Assembly (NCBI RefSeq): GCF_016801865.2
Contig: NC_068937.1
Span: forward strand, 74,064,813 to 74,128,812
Reading direction: 5' to 3'
Length of the DNA: 64,000 nucleotides
Source of the DNA: Culex pipiens pallens
Lineage: Eukaryota > Arthropoda > Insecta > Diptera > Culicidae
The notes beneath the pieces are model-generated. The model was not told the DNA's origin and did no database searches. It was given only the letters and a program-made list of their open reading frames with translations. Shown piece after piece: positions 35,573-47,498 of this stretch. The translations under genes and the position numbers were made by a program. Every line of letters starts with the position of its first letter. Position 1 is the first letter of the stretch.

Positions 35573-36253
35573 TTGAATGGGACTTGGTTCTCTGTATGGA
35601 TTTTTGCGAGATGAGAGCAGAGGACAACAATCATCTCAACGTTTCCACTTTACCCGGGCTAACGACCGGCAGTTCCAGTTCACGATGATTTCCCTTCATA
35701 TGTTAAAAACCACTTATGATTTTGGAACATATTCCGTTTGTCAACGTTTCCTGTCATTACTGGCGGGGAAAATCTACGTGGAATCAGCTGTGCAGACCTC
35801 ATGTGTGACAGGAATGCAGGTTGAGCGACTCCCACGGGCCGGAACGATTTTTCTAGGGGGTATATCAATAATTATTAAAAACCGACTTTCGAATTTCAAA
35901 ATTTCAATGAAGACGTTTTGTCAGGGACATTATTTTAGGAACAAACTGATGTTTTTTTCAAAAATCGGACGAAAATTTCCTGTAATTTCGTCGATTTTTC
36001 CGAAATTTTGGTTCAAAGCAAAAATAAACATCAAAATATTTTATCATGTTTCCAAATTCCCAAAAAATTTCTAAGTCACAATTTTTTTTCGGTTTCCTCA
36101 TCTCGAAAAATTTCTAAGTGTTGAAAATATTTTACTGGCCGAAAGCCAAAATTTGGCTAAGTCCAAAAAATCAAATAAATTCTACCAAAAATCTTGTCGT
36201 GATACGGATCCCGTAAATTTTCTAAGTGCCGGAACGATTTTTGTAGGGGGTAT

Positions 36254-36931
36254 TAGGGTGTAATATGGTTGTATGGAAAAAAATAAAGTGGTCCAAATTT
36301 AGCGAGCACAGGAATTTTTCAGTTCCTTTTGGGGTCCTAAACAATTCCCCAAAGTTTGGGAACGATTGGTTTAGTCCTCACTTTGCGCAAAGCGATTCAA
36401 TTTTCCATATAAATTTGTATGGGAAAAAACATTTTTTTGGATTTTAATATTTATAAAATCCACGTTTCACGCTGTACTAAAACCGGATTCATATTCGGAT
36501 GCTCTGGAATGTGCTCTACAACTTTCCCGAAGAGAGTATGGTGGTAACTTGCTCCTATAAACAGATACAGCGTTTTCAAAACTCGTCTAAAACGTGTTTT
36601 TTGATCGAAAATCACGTTTTAGACGAGTTTTGAGGACGCTGTATCTTCTTTCAGCGACAAGCTAGCACCATACTCTCTTCGGGAAAGTTGTAGAGCACAT
36701 TCCAGAGCATCCGAATGTGAATCCGGTTTTAGTACAGCGTGAAACGTGGATTTTATAAATATCAAAATCCAAAAAAATGGTTTTTCCCATACAAATTTAT
36801 ATGGAAAATTGAATCGCTTTGCGCAATGTGAGGACTGAACCAATCGTTCTCAAACTTTGGGGAGTTGTTTAGAACCCCAAAAGGAACTGAAAAATTGCTG
36901 TGCTGGAAAATCGATTTTCATATTACACCCT
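36254..36931. mobile_element. Palindromic MITE with 8-9-bp TSD, copy 1
   Basis: The ends are TAGGGTGTAATATG and CATATTACACCCTA, and almost the whole 678 bp folds on itself about an axis near 36,590. The FB1 sequence AGGGGGTAT is duplicated at both edges (9 bp), and removing the element restores the FB block. An 8-9-bp duplication fits Mutator- or hAT-type transposition. Confidence 0.85.
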
Positions 36932-37476
36932 AAGGGGGTATATCAATAATTATTAAAAACCGACTTTCGAATTTCAAAATTTCAATGAAGACGTTTTGTT
37001 AGGGACATTATTTTAGGAACAAACTGATGTTTTTGTAAAAATCGGACAAAAATTTCCTGCAATTTCGTCGATTTTTCCGAAATTCTGGTTCAAAGCAAAA
37101 ATAAACATCAAAATAATTTATCATGTTTCCAAACTCCCAAAAAATTTCTAAGTCCCAAAAAAATGCTTTTTCTATAAAAGTAAAGAATTGAAAAATATAC
37201 GCAAAAATGTCAAAGTCCAGCATAAATAAAATCAAACTTTAAAATATCAGCTCATGAAAATTATTCTAAGTGTCGGAAATTGAAAATTATGTCAGTGACT
37301 GCTAATTTTTCTAAGTCCAGCATAAATTTGAAATAAAGTCAAAATAATCATTTCATGATGTTCGGGTGAAATTTTGGAAAAAATAAAATTTTCGAAATTT
37401 TTGCTAAGTCCAAAAAAACTACCACTAACACCTCAATATCAACTGTAGAAAATGCAGGATGATCATTAGGGTGTAA

Positions 37477-38145
37477 TATGAAAATCGATTTTCCAGCACA
37501 GCAATTTTTCAGTTCCTTTTGGGGTTCTAAACAACTCCCCAAAGTTTGAGAACGATTGGTTCAGTCCTCACATTGCGCAAAGCGATTCAATTTTCCATAT
37601 AAATTTGTATGGGAAAAACCATTTTTTTGGATTTTGATATTTATAAAATCCACGTTTCACGCTGTACTAAAACCGGATTCACATTCGGATGCTCTGGAAT
37701 GTGCTCTACAACTTTCCCGAAGAGAGTATGGTGCTAGCTTGTCGCTGAAAGAAGATACAGCGTCCTCAAAACTCGTCTAAAACGTGATTTTCGATCAAAA
37801 AACACGTTTTAGACGAGTTTTGAAAACGCTGTATCTGTTTATAGGAGCAAGTTACCACCATACTCTCTTCGGGAAAGTTGTAGAGCACATTCCAGAGCAT
37901 CCGAATATGAATCCGGTTTTAGTACAGCGTGAAACGTGGATTTTATAAATATTAAAATCCAAAAAAATGTTTTTTCCCATACAAATTTATATGGAAAATT
38001 GAATCGCTTTGCGCAAAGTGAGGACTAAACCAATCGTTCCCAAACTTTGGGGAATTGTTTAGGACCCCTAAAGGAACTGAAAAATTCCTGTGCTCGCTAA
38101 ATTTGGACCACTTTATTTTTTTCCATACAACCATATTACACCCTA
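37477..38145. mobile_element. Palindromic MITE with 8-9-bp TSD, copy 2 (inverted)
   Basis: The same element as at 36,254-36,931 in the opposite orientation, flanked by ATGATCAT on both sides (8 bp). The two copies are nearly identical, implying recent activity. Confidence 0.85.
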
Positions 38146-38149
38146 ATGA

Positions 38150-38372
38150 TCATGGAATATACTTTCCATGATACGCAGTCGGTTTCAAAAGTCGTCATAA
38201 CTCGAGGAGTTTACAGCAAGATGCGAATAAACAACCCCCGGGCGGAAAGTGAGTTGGTGGCGATAACTTCGAACTATCTTGGCTTGTTTATTCGCATCTT
38301 GCTGTAAACTCCTCGAGTTATGACGACTTATGAAACCGACTGCGTATCATGGAAAGTATATTCCATGATCAT
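38150..38372. repeat. Axis palindrome of FB1
   Basis: TACTTTCCATGATACGCAGT and following bases recur inverted around a core CCCCGGGCGGAAAGTGAGTT (38,237 onward). The core resembles the outer terminus of the family (CCCGGGCAGAAAGTTGCATC). Confidence 0.7.
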
Positions 38373-40565
38373 ACTGCATTATCTACAGTTGATATTAAGC
38401 TGTTAGTGATAGTTTTTTTGGACTTAGCAAAAATTTCGAAAATTTTATTTTTCCAAAATTTTACCCGAACATCATGAAATGATTATTTTGACTTTATTTC
38501 AAATTTATGATGGACTTAGAAAAATTAGCAGTCACTGACATAATTTTCAATTTCCGACACTTAGAATAATTTTCATGAGCTGATATTTTAAAGTTTGATT
38601 TTATTTATGCTGGACTTTGAAATTTTTGCGTATATTTTTTAATTCTTTACTTTTTACAGAAAAAGCATTTTTTTGGGACTTAGAAAATTTTCGGGAGTTT
38701 GGAAACATGATAAATTATTTTGATGTTTATTTTTGCTTTGAACCAAAATTTCAGAAAAATCGACGAAATTTCAGGAAATTTTTGTCCGATTTTTACAAAA
38801 ACATCAGTTTGTTCCTAAAATAATGTCCCTAACAAAACGTCTTCATTGAAATTTTGAAATTCGAAAGTTGGTTTTTAATAATTATTGATATACCCCCTAC
38901 AAAAATCGTTCCGGCACTTAGAAAATTTACGGGATCCGTATCACGACAAGATTTTTGGTAGAATTTATTTGATTTTTTGGACTTAACCAAATTTTGGCTT
39001 TCGGCCAGTAAAATATTTTCAACACTTAGAAAATTTTCGAGAACAGGAAACTGAAAAAAAAAATTTGGGACTTAGAAATTTTTTGGGAGTTTGGAATTAT
39101 GACAAATTATTTTGATGTTTATTTTTGCTTTGAACCAAAATTTCGGAAAAATCATCGAAATTACAGGAAATTTTTGTCCGATTTTTACAAAAACATCAGT
39201 TTGTTCATAAAATAATGTCCCTAACAAAACGTCTTCATTGAAATTTTGAAATTCGAAAGTTGGTTTTTAATAATTATTGATATACCCCCTACAAAAATCG
39301 TTCCGGTACTTAGAAAATTTACGGGATCCATATCACGACAAGATTTTTGGTAGAATTTATTTGATTTTTTGGACTTAGCAAAATTATGGCTTTCGGCCAG
39401 TAAAATATTTTAAACACTTAGAAATTTTTCGAGATGGGGAAACCAAAAAAAAATTTGGGACTTAGAAAATTTTTGGGAGTTTGGAAACATGACAAATTAT
39501 TTTGATGTTTATTTTTGCTTTGAACCAAAATTTCGGAAAAATCGTCGAAATTACAGGAAATTTTCGTCCGATTTTTACAAAAACATCAGTTTGTTCCTAA
39601 AAAAATGTCCCTAACAAAACGTCTTCATTGAAATTTTGAAATTCGAGAGTCGGTTTTTAATAATTATTGATATACCCCCTACAAAAATCGTTCCGGCACT
39701 TCGAAAATTTACGGGATCCGTATCACGACAAGATTTTTGGTAGAATTTATTAGATTTTCAGGACTTTGCGAAATTTTTGCTCTCAGCCAGTTGAATATTT
39801 TTCAACATTTTGAAAAATTATTTTGATAAGAAACATTACCAGGCTTTTTGAAATTTTTTGTGGATTTTTGGACTTATGCAATTTTAGGAATATTTTCATA
39901 AACATTTATTTTTAATTAAAAAAAATGGAAATAGAGACTTTGGATTTTTCGTAATTTGGAAAATTATTGTGACATTTTGGCAATTCAACGCTTTCTCCAC
40001 AATTTTTTAATGAGTTTTTAAAGTAAAATAATTATTCAACTTTGAAAAATCTTGTTTTGATGTAAGTGCGTATATTCCTGCAATATTACTCATATTTGTG
40101 AAGAGGAAGAAGGGGGGGGGGGGGTCTGAATTGTGGCGGGGTGCATTAAAAATTAATAAAATTATTTTTGGGATCAAAATCTACTTTATGAACTTGATAT
40201 GATTTTTGGAAGATTTCAGTTGTTTGCTACTATAAACTCAACTTGATGTGGCATTGTTGGTCAAATAAACTCAACAAGATTTTAAGAGAGGTTAAGAGAT
40301 AACCGAACATGGCCACGAACATAAATTGTTCGAGGTGTATCTGCGAAAAATCTTGTTGAGTTTATTTGACCAACAATGCCACATCAAGTTGAGTTTATAG
40401 TAGCAAACAACTGAAATCTTCCAAAAATCATATCAAGTTCATAAAGTAGATTTTGATCCCAAAAATAATTTTATTGGTTTTTAATGCACCCCGCCACTAT
40501 TCAGACCCCCCCCCCCCCTTCTTTCTCTTCACAAATATGAGTAATATTGCAGGAATTTACGCACT

Positions 40566-40809
40566 TAGGGGAAATTCTCGTATGTTTGGCAGGTTAAGCA
40601 CTCGCTCCTAATTCCATCCAATTTGCTGATTTTCACTATTTGAACAAGTAATTTTGCAAAACTTTTGATAGAAACTTGCTTGCTCACTTCCTGTTGAGTT
40701 ATTTGTCATTTGATTTCAGTTGAAAACGCTTTTAATTAGCTTTAATTGAATGTCAAAGTTCTGACCTGCCATCATTAGAGGCACGCTGGAATAAGATGCT
40801 GTTCCCCTA
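40566..40809. mobile_element. 244-bp MITE with TA target site, copy 2
   Basis: Inverted relative to 3,852-4,095. The flanking FB2 arm (GCACT-TA-CATCAAAAC) matches the uninterrupted arm at about 33,280, so an empty site is present in the window and shows that TA was the target. Confidence 0.85.
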
Positions 40810-42111
40810 CATCAAAACAAGATTTTTCAAAGTTGAAAAATTATTTTACTTTAAAAACTCATTAAAAAATTGTGGAGAAAGCGTTGAATTGCCAAAATGT
40901 CACAATAATTTTCCAAATCACGCAAAATCCAAAGTCTCTATATTCCATTTTATTAAATTAAAAATAAAAGTCTATGAAAATATTCCTAAAATTGCATAAG
41001 TCCAAAAATCCACAGTAAAATTTCAAAAAGCCTGGTAATGTTTCTTATCAAAATAATTTTTCAAAATGTTGAAAAATATTCAACTGGCTGAGAGCAAAAA
41101 TTCCGCAAAGTCCTGAAAATCAAATAAATTCTACCAAAAATCATGTCGTGATACGGATCCCGTAAATTTTCTAAGTGCCGGAACGATTTTTGTGGGGGTA
41201 TATCAATAATCATTAAAAACCAACTTTCGTATTTCAAAATTTCAATGAAGACGTTTTGTTAGGGACATTATTTTAGGAACAAACTGATGTTTTTGTAAAA
41301 ATTGGACGAAAATTTCCTGTAATTTCGACGATTTTTCCGAAATTTTGGTTCAAAGCAAAAATAAACATCAAAATAATTTATCATGTTTCCAAACTCCCAA
41401 AAAAATTCTAAGTCCCAATTTTTTTTCAGTTTCCTGTTCTCGAAAAATTTCTAAGTGTTGAAAATATTTTACTGGGCAAAAGCCAAAATTTTGCTAAGTC
41501 CAAAAAATCGAATAAGTTCTACCAAAAATCTTGTCGTGATACGGATCCCATAAATTTTCTAAGTGCCGGAACGATTTTTGTAGGAGGTATATCAATAATT
41601 ATTAAAAACCGACTTTCGAATTTAAAAATTTCAATGAAGACGTTTTGTTAGGGACATTATTTTAGGAACAAACTGATGTTTTTGTAAAAATCGGACAAAA
41701 ATTTCCTGTAATTTCGTCGATTTTTCCGAAATTTTGGTTCAAAGCAAAAATAAACATCAAAATAATTTATCATGTTTCCAACCTCCTGAAAATTTTCTAA
41801 GTCCCAAAAAAATGCTTTTTCTGTAAAAAGTAAAGAATTAAAAAATATACGCAAAAATTTCAAAGTCCAGCATAAATAAAATCAAACTTTAAAATATCAG
41901 CTCATGAAAATTATTCTAAGTGTCGGAAATTGAAAACTCTGTCAGTGACTGCAAATTTTTCTAAGTCTAGCATAAATTTGAAATAAAGTCAAAATAATCA
42001 TTTCATGATGTTCGGGTAAAATTTTGGAAAAAATAAAATTTTCGAAATTTTTGCTAAGTCCAAAAAAACTACCACTAACAGCTCAATATCAACTGTAGAT
42101 AATGCAGTATG

Positions 42112-42560
42112 ATCATGGAATATACTTTCCATGATACGCAGTCGGTTTCATAAGCCGTCATAACTCGAGGAGTTTACAGCAAGATGCGAATAAACAAGCC
42201 AAGATAGTTCGAAGTTATCGCCACCAACTCACTTTCAGTGAGTGAGTGAGTGAGTGAGTGAGTTGGTGGCGATAACTTCGAACTATCTTGGCTTGTTTAT
42301 TCGCATCTTGCTGTAAACTCCTCGAGTTATGACGGCTTATGAAACCGACTGCGTATCATGGAAAGTATATTCCATGATCATACTGCATTATCTACTTTCA
42401 GTGAGTGAGTGAGTGAGTGAGTGAGTTGGTGGCGATAACTTCGAACTATCTTGGCTTGTTTATTCGCATCTTGCTGTAAACTCCTCGAGTTATGACGGCT
42501 TATGAAACCGACTGCGTATCATGGAAAGTATATTCCATGATCATACTGCATTATCTACAG
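42112..42560. repeat. Axis palindrome of FB2 with (GTGA)n and a local duplication
   Basis: The axis contains a (GTGA)n tract at 42,237-42,263. The following 163 bp (GTGA tract through TATCTAC) is repeated in tandem, with a second (GTGA)n at 42,400-42,426. So the right half of the palindrome is present twice. Confidence 0.8.
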
Positions 42561-44195
42561 TTGATATTGAGCTGTTAGTGGTAGTTTTTTTGGACTTAGC
42601 AAAAATTTCGAAAATTTTATTTTTCCAAAATTTTACCCGAACATCATGAAATGATTATTTTGACTTTATTTCAAATTTATGATGGACTTAGAAAAATTAG
42701 CAGTCACTGACATAATTTTCAATTTCCGACACTTAGAATAATTTTCATGCTGATATTTTAAAGTTTGATTTTATTTATGCTGGACTTTGAAATTTTTGCG
42801 TATATTTTTTTAATTCTTTACTTTTTACAGAAAAAGCATTTTTTTGGGACTTAGAAAATTTTCGGGAGTTTGGAAACATGATAAATTGTTTTGATGTTTA
42901 TTTTTGCTTTGAACCAAAATTTCGGAAAAATCATCGAAATTACAGGAAATTTTTGTCCGATTTTTACAAAAACATCAGTTTGTTCCTAAAATAATGTCCC
43001 TAACAAAACGTCTTCATTGAAATTTTGAAATTCGAAAGTTGGTTTTTAATAATTATTGATATACCCCCTACAAAAATCGTTCCGGTACTTAGAAAATTTA
43101 CGGGATCCATATCACGACAAGATTTTTGGTAGAATTTATTTGATTTTTTGGACTTAGCAAAATTATGGCTTTCGGCCAGTAAAATATTTTCAACACTTAG
43201 AAATTTTTCGAGATGGGGAAACCAAAAAAAAATTTGGGACTTAGAAAATTTTTGGGAGTTTGGAAACATGACAAATTATTTTGATGTTTATTTTTGCTTT
43301 GAACCAAAATTTCGGAAAATTCGTCGAAATTACAGGAAATTTTCGTCCGATTTTTACAAAAACATCAGTTTGTTCCTAAAATAATGTCCCTAACAAAACG
43401 TCTTCATTGAAATTTTGAAATTCGAGAGTCGGTTTTTAATAATTATTGATATACCCCCTACAAAAATCGTTCCGGCACTTAGAAAATTTACGGGATCCTT
43501 ATCACGACAAGATTTTTGGTAGAATTTATTAGATTTTCAGGACTTTGCGAAATTTTTGCTCTCAGCCAGTTGAAAAATTTTCAACATTTTGAAAAAATAT
43601 TTTGATAAGAAACATTACCAGGCTTTTTGAAATTTTTTGTGGATTTTTGGACTTATGCAATTTTAGGAATATTTTCATAAACATTTATTTTTAATTAAAA
43701 AAAATGGAAATAGGGACTTTGGATTTTTCGTGATTTGGAAAATTATTGTGACATTTTGGCAATTCAACGCTTTCTCCACAATTTTTTAATGAGTTTTTAA
43801 AGTAAAATATTTTTTCAACTTTGAAAAATCTTGTTTTGATGTAAGTGCGTATATACCTGCAATATTACTCATATTTGTGAAGAGGAAGAAGGGGGGGGGG
43901 TCTGAATTGTGGCGGGGTGCATTAAAAACCAATAAAATTATTTTTGGGATCAAAATCTACTTTATGAACTTGATATGATTTTTGGAAGATTTCAGTTGTT
44001 TGCTACTATAAACTCAACTTGATGTGGCATTGTTGGTCAAATAAACTCAACAAGATTTTTCGCAGATACGCCTCGAACAATTTATGTTCGTGGCCATGTT
44101 CGGTTATCTCTTAACCATACCCTGGGGTGAACTTGACTTGTTCGTGTTTTTACGAACATGGGTAGATTTTTCCAAGATGCAACTTTCTGCCCGGG

Positions 44196-44871
44196 TAATC
44201 AAACATAAACGCGAACATAATTTACTCTACGCATATCAAAAAATTATCAACTTAAGTTCGTGTTGGAAACTTCAAATTATCATGCTATGGTGCGGAAAAA
44301 TATCATCCATAAACATAAAATTATCCCGACCAGTTCATTTTTTTCCTGTAAAAATATGGGCGAAAAATATCATTCAAAAACATAAAAGTATTATAACAAG
44401 TTGTGATGTTTCCAGATATTTTTTTTCTGTAATAATTTGGTTGCTTTAGAAAGCGTTATACACAGTAAGAAGATATAAGTTTTATATAGACTGTTTTTCA
44501 ATTGTATTTTAATAAAACAAATTAATTTAATGATATAATGTGATTTTCTAGTAAAATTTATTTTTATTAAATAAGCCTAAAATTAAAAACTATAGCAAAC
44601 AATTCAAAAATCATAGAAAATCGATAATTGAACATTGAAATGATTCGCTTTTACCTTCATTTGAAAGCTGTTTTTGCGATCTTTCGAATGCTGTATCGAA
44701 CAACTGCAAATTTTATCGTTTTATATCAAGTTTTTGAAGAAAAACTTCGACCCTTGAAATCTACAAATTCGGAACACTTTTTTCTAACGATGTAAACAAT
44801 CTTTTTTATCGCTCCAGGGGTACATATTTTTATAAAAATAATGACTTCACATTCTGAAACCAGTAAAACTC
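44196..44871. repeat. Segment A, inverted copy of 57,178-57,953
   Basis: Includes an outer part beginning TAATCAAACATAAACGCG and an inner part from the 56,831-57,483 MITE family (CTACAAATTCGGAACACTTT). Matching ends at AAAACTCA, 44,871. An ORF at 44,084-44,449 is repeat-derived. Confidence 0.7.
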
Positions 44872-45827
44872 AGAGCAGTTCTCTAGGATTTCGGTCATTC
44901 GATTATTTTTTGTATTTTTCAATCCGACTGAAACTTTTTTGGTGCCTTCGGTATGCCTAAAGAAGCCATTTTGCATCATTAGTTTGTCCATATAATTTTC
45001 CATACAAAGTTGGCAGCTGTCCATACAAAAATGATGTATGAAAATTCAAAAATCGGTATCTTTTGAAGGAATTTTTTGATCGATTTGGTGTCTTCGGCAA
45101 AGTTGTAGGTATGGATACGGACTACACTAAAAAAAATGATACACGGTAAAAAAAATTTGGTGATTTTTTTATTTAACTTTTTATCACTAAAACTTGATTT
45201 GCAAAAAAACACTATTTTTAATTTTTTTTATTTTTTGATATGTTTTAGAGGACATAAAATGCCAACTTTTCAGAAATTTCCAGGTTGTGCAAAAAATCAT
45301 TGACCGAGTTATGAATTTTTTAATCAATACCAATTTTTTCAAAAAATCGAAATTTTGGTCGCAAAAATTTTTCAACTTCATTTTTCGATGTAAAATCAAA
45401 TTTGCAATCAAAAAGTACTTTAGTGAAATTTTGATAAAGTGCACCGTTTACAAGTTATAGCCATTTTTAGGTGACTTTTTTGAAAATAGTCGCAGTTTTT
45501 CATTTTTTAAAATTCTCTATATTTTGCTTCTTCAGACTTTGTTGATACGACCTTTAGTTGCTGAGATATTGCAATGCAAAGGTTTTAAAACAGGAAAATT
45601 GATGTTTTCTAAGTCTCACCCAAACAGCCCACCATTTTTTATTGTCAATATCTCAGCAACTAATGGTCCGATTTTCAATGTTAATATATGAATCATTTGT
45701 GAAATTTTCCGATCTTTTCGAATACAATATTTTCAAATCAAGACTAACATTTCAAAAGGGCCAAACATTCAATATTACGCCCTTTTAAAATGTTTGTCTT
45801 GGTTTAAAAATTTTGAAAATATTGTTT
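44872..45827. repeat. Repetitive AT-rich filler with small inverted repeats
   Basis: Non-coding. It holds T-rich blocks of the kind common in mosquito MITEs and an inverted repeat at about 45,720-45,820 (CGAATACAATATTTTCAAAT against ATTTTGAAAATATTGTTTTCG). No clear termini. Confidence 0.4.
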
Positions 45828-46760
45828 TCGCAGCACCATCTTCCACCGGAAGATTTTGGGGCCTCCATCGTTCCGGTAGCCATCATTTGCATTGGACAAA
45901 TCCGGTCATTTCGACAACGGAATTCTCGTTTTTATTCAGATAAGTATTGTTTGCTTTCATTTTGTAGAAGTTACATTTAATAATTATTGTAAAGGCGGAG
46001 TATCTTTACAAAAATGATTTACATTTTCATTTTAGAATTGATACTTTGTGTTCTCTTCTCTTTCACAGGACAGCAATTTCTGGACAACCATCATCATATC
46101 ATAGTATTCATCATAGGGAATTGATTGGATGGATTTTGAGATCATTTACAAAGTATGTTAAAAAATATTGTTATGTGAACATATCACTTTTTATCAATTG
46201 GATATTCAATACATGTCAATTCCCGTTTTTTTTAAAGATAATGGGTCTTAATTGAAAACATTCATGGTGTTAATTTTTGAGATATTACCCTTAAAACTAC
46301 TTTTGAGAAAAACTTCTTGCAAATTGTAATTCTCGCTTACTTTTTAAAAAGGTCCTATGTAAATAGGAAACTCATGGCGCTTTGGTGGTTTTGAAAAAGT
46401 AATCTAGAATTATTTATTGGCAAAAATAAAAAGTAATCTAAAAATATGCAATTTACCATTTCAAAAAGACGATTACACCAGCTGTATGATTAACGCTTTT
46501 TTCATTCGTATTCAGTCATACTTTCGTTTTGCAAAATCATCTTCAATTAAAGTAATCTGGTTTATGGTACCCATGTTTATTAATGTTAACCCCAAATCAA
46601 ACAAAACAATCAATTTATGTAAATAAGTTAGACTCAAGTACATTTATATATTTTCAGAAAAAAAACACCAATATATCACTTGTTTTCATAGTTCTTTTAT
46701 GTTTTCAGATGACAGTTTTGACATAAAAAAAAACTTCTTCTGACTATTTTTTTGTAAACA
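45828..46760 (+). repeat. Segment B, inverted copy of 58,450-59,345
   Basis: Starts at CAGCACCATCTTCCACCGGA, the point where similarity to the minus-strand module at 59.2-60.2 kb begins. It includes the exon-end-like TTTTTATTCAGATAAGTATT (about 45,940) and the acceptor-like TCTCTTTCACAGGACAGCAA (about 46,060). The promoter part is absent, so this copy is 5' truncated. Confidence 0.75.
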
Positions 46761-46777
46761 GTGCATTGGGCTTACAC

Positions 46778-46886
46778 ACTTACCAAAAATCATGATTTTC
46801 TGAGTTCAATATCCCACTTTTTATACGATTTTTTGAGTTCAGGTACTACAACCATAAAAATGGTTAATCGTATGAAAAGTGGGATA
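46778..46886. mobile_element. Palindromic MITE, left part (split by the L1-type LINE)
   Basis: Begins CTTACCAAAAATCATGATTT and folds back with GTATGAAAAGTGGGATA. Its other end is at 52,059-52,093 (GATATTGAACTCAG...GGTAAG). Together they make one palindromic element interrupted at GATATT. Confidence 0.75.
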
Positions 46887-47175
46887 TTTTTTTTTTCTGT
46901 TTTAAAGAGGTTTTATTTAACATATTTCGCGTAGTTTACAATTTGTTAGTCAAGTTTCGAGACCCTATGTTTTTCGGTTGTTAACAATCGTCTAGATTTA
47001 CAATCATTGAGTGATCTTTAATTTCTTTTTGTGTGGGGTTTCTTAAAATTTTAAAAGATGTTCAAAACATTTTTAAAGTACTTTGCAAAAACTGCTTTGT
47101 TATTCCATCGAGCGTCGCGTATTTCTTTTTTGAACTTCTCTAGGCAGCCCATGCCATCTAATCCGTAATTCGTTA

Positions 47176-47498
47176 AGTAAAGTAAAGTAAATCTTTCCCA
47201 GTTCCTGAGGGGAACACCCTTGAAGAGTATCGGGGCCGGCATTTACAAAGCGGATTCAGTGGCAGTTTCATTCTCAACTTAATGTTAACATGTTAAGGTT
47301 AATGTTAACATTCCATAGGTCGCCTCCCTAAGGTGTCGTGATAAGGTCCAGTTTGTGACGATACACTACCTTCCCTTTACTAAGCAATCGAATCCAGAAG
47401 GGAAAAGATCACCAGTTGTGTTGGTCCGAGCCGGGATTTGAACCCCGATCTACCGCTTACGAGGCGGAAGCGTTACCACTAGGCTACGTTGCTCGGTC
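47176..47498 (-). mobile_element. tRNA-derived SINE with 13-bp TSD, in LINE ORF2
   Basis: On the minus strand it begins with a tRNA-like head (GACCGAGCAACGTAGCC, 47,498): A box TAGCCTAGTGG, anticodon loop CTCGTAA (CGT, Thr-like), B box GGTTCAAATCC. A 240-bp unrelated body follows, then a short tail of TTTAC repeats. CCGTAATTCGTTA is duplicated at 47,163-47,175 and 47,499-47,511. The duplication makes the LINE peptide LTNYG appear on both sides, which proves insertion into ORF2. Confidence 0.9.

Larger units (their letters stand above)
33659..35837 (-). mobile_element. Composite retroposon with 21-bp TSD and (CA)n tail
   Basis: A perfect 21-bp duplication (33,638-33,658 and 35,838-35,858) flanks this insertion in FB1. 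On the minus strand it ends in a CA-repeat tail (33,659-33,682). Without the nested 1.3-kb MITE it is about 843 bp. It contains a degenerate tRNA-like block at 35,500-35,572 and a second B-box-like GAGTTCGAATCCCA near 35,437. These features fit a SINE-like, LINE-mobilised element, but the tRNA part is internal rather than at the 5' head. No protein is encoded; ORFs (33,700-33,957 and others) are not recognised. Confidence 0.75.
32926..40285. mobile_element. Fold-back element FB1 (first of a fused pair)
   Basis: The left terminus CCCGGGCAGAAAGTTGCATC (32,926) starts an arm that recurs inverted, as shown by the block from 33,638 leftwards against 39,700-40,283. Each arm has a CACCCCGCCAC block beside a poly-C/G run (33,220; 40,115), then repeated copies of a block ending GCCGGAACGATTTTT. 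The axis lies in the small palindrome at 38,158-38,372. Its left arm carries a retroposon (33,659-35,837) and two palindromic MITEs. The right terminus is missing, cut at about 40,284 in AACAAGATTTT. Non-coding. Confidence 0.7.
40286..44195. mobile_element. Fold-back element FB2 (second of a fused pair)
   Basis: Starts within the arm at GGTTAAGAGATAACCGAAC (about 40,290), lacking the outer left terminus. It runs through the same arm blocks to an axis near 42,240 and back to a complete right terminus GATGCAACTTTCTGCCCGGG ending at 44,195. The left and right arms each hold two copies of the GGGGGTATATC block. It carries the second copy of the 244-bp MITE. Non-coding. Confidence 0.7.

Noticed and set aside
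32593..43384. Recurring ORFs of 60-90 codons in the FB arms
   Set aside because: The same repeat block gives the same peptide in each copy; there is no start context or domain.
47419..47498. Functional tRNA-Thr gene
   Set aside because: The tRNA-like stretch is the head of a SINE with a body, tail and TSD, inserted in a LINE.
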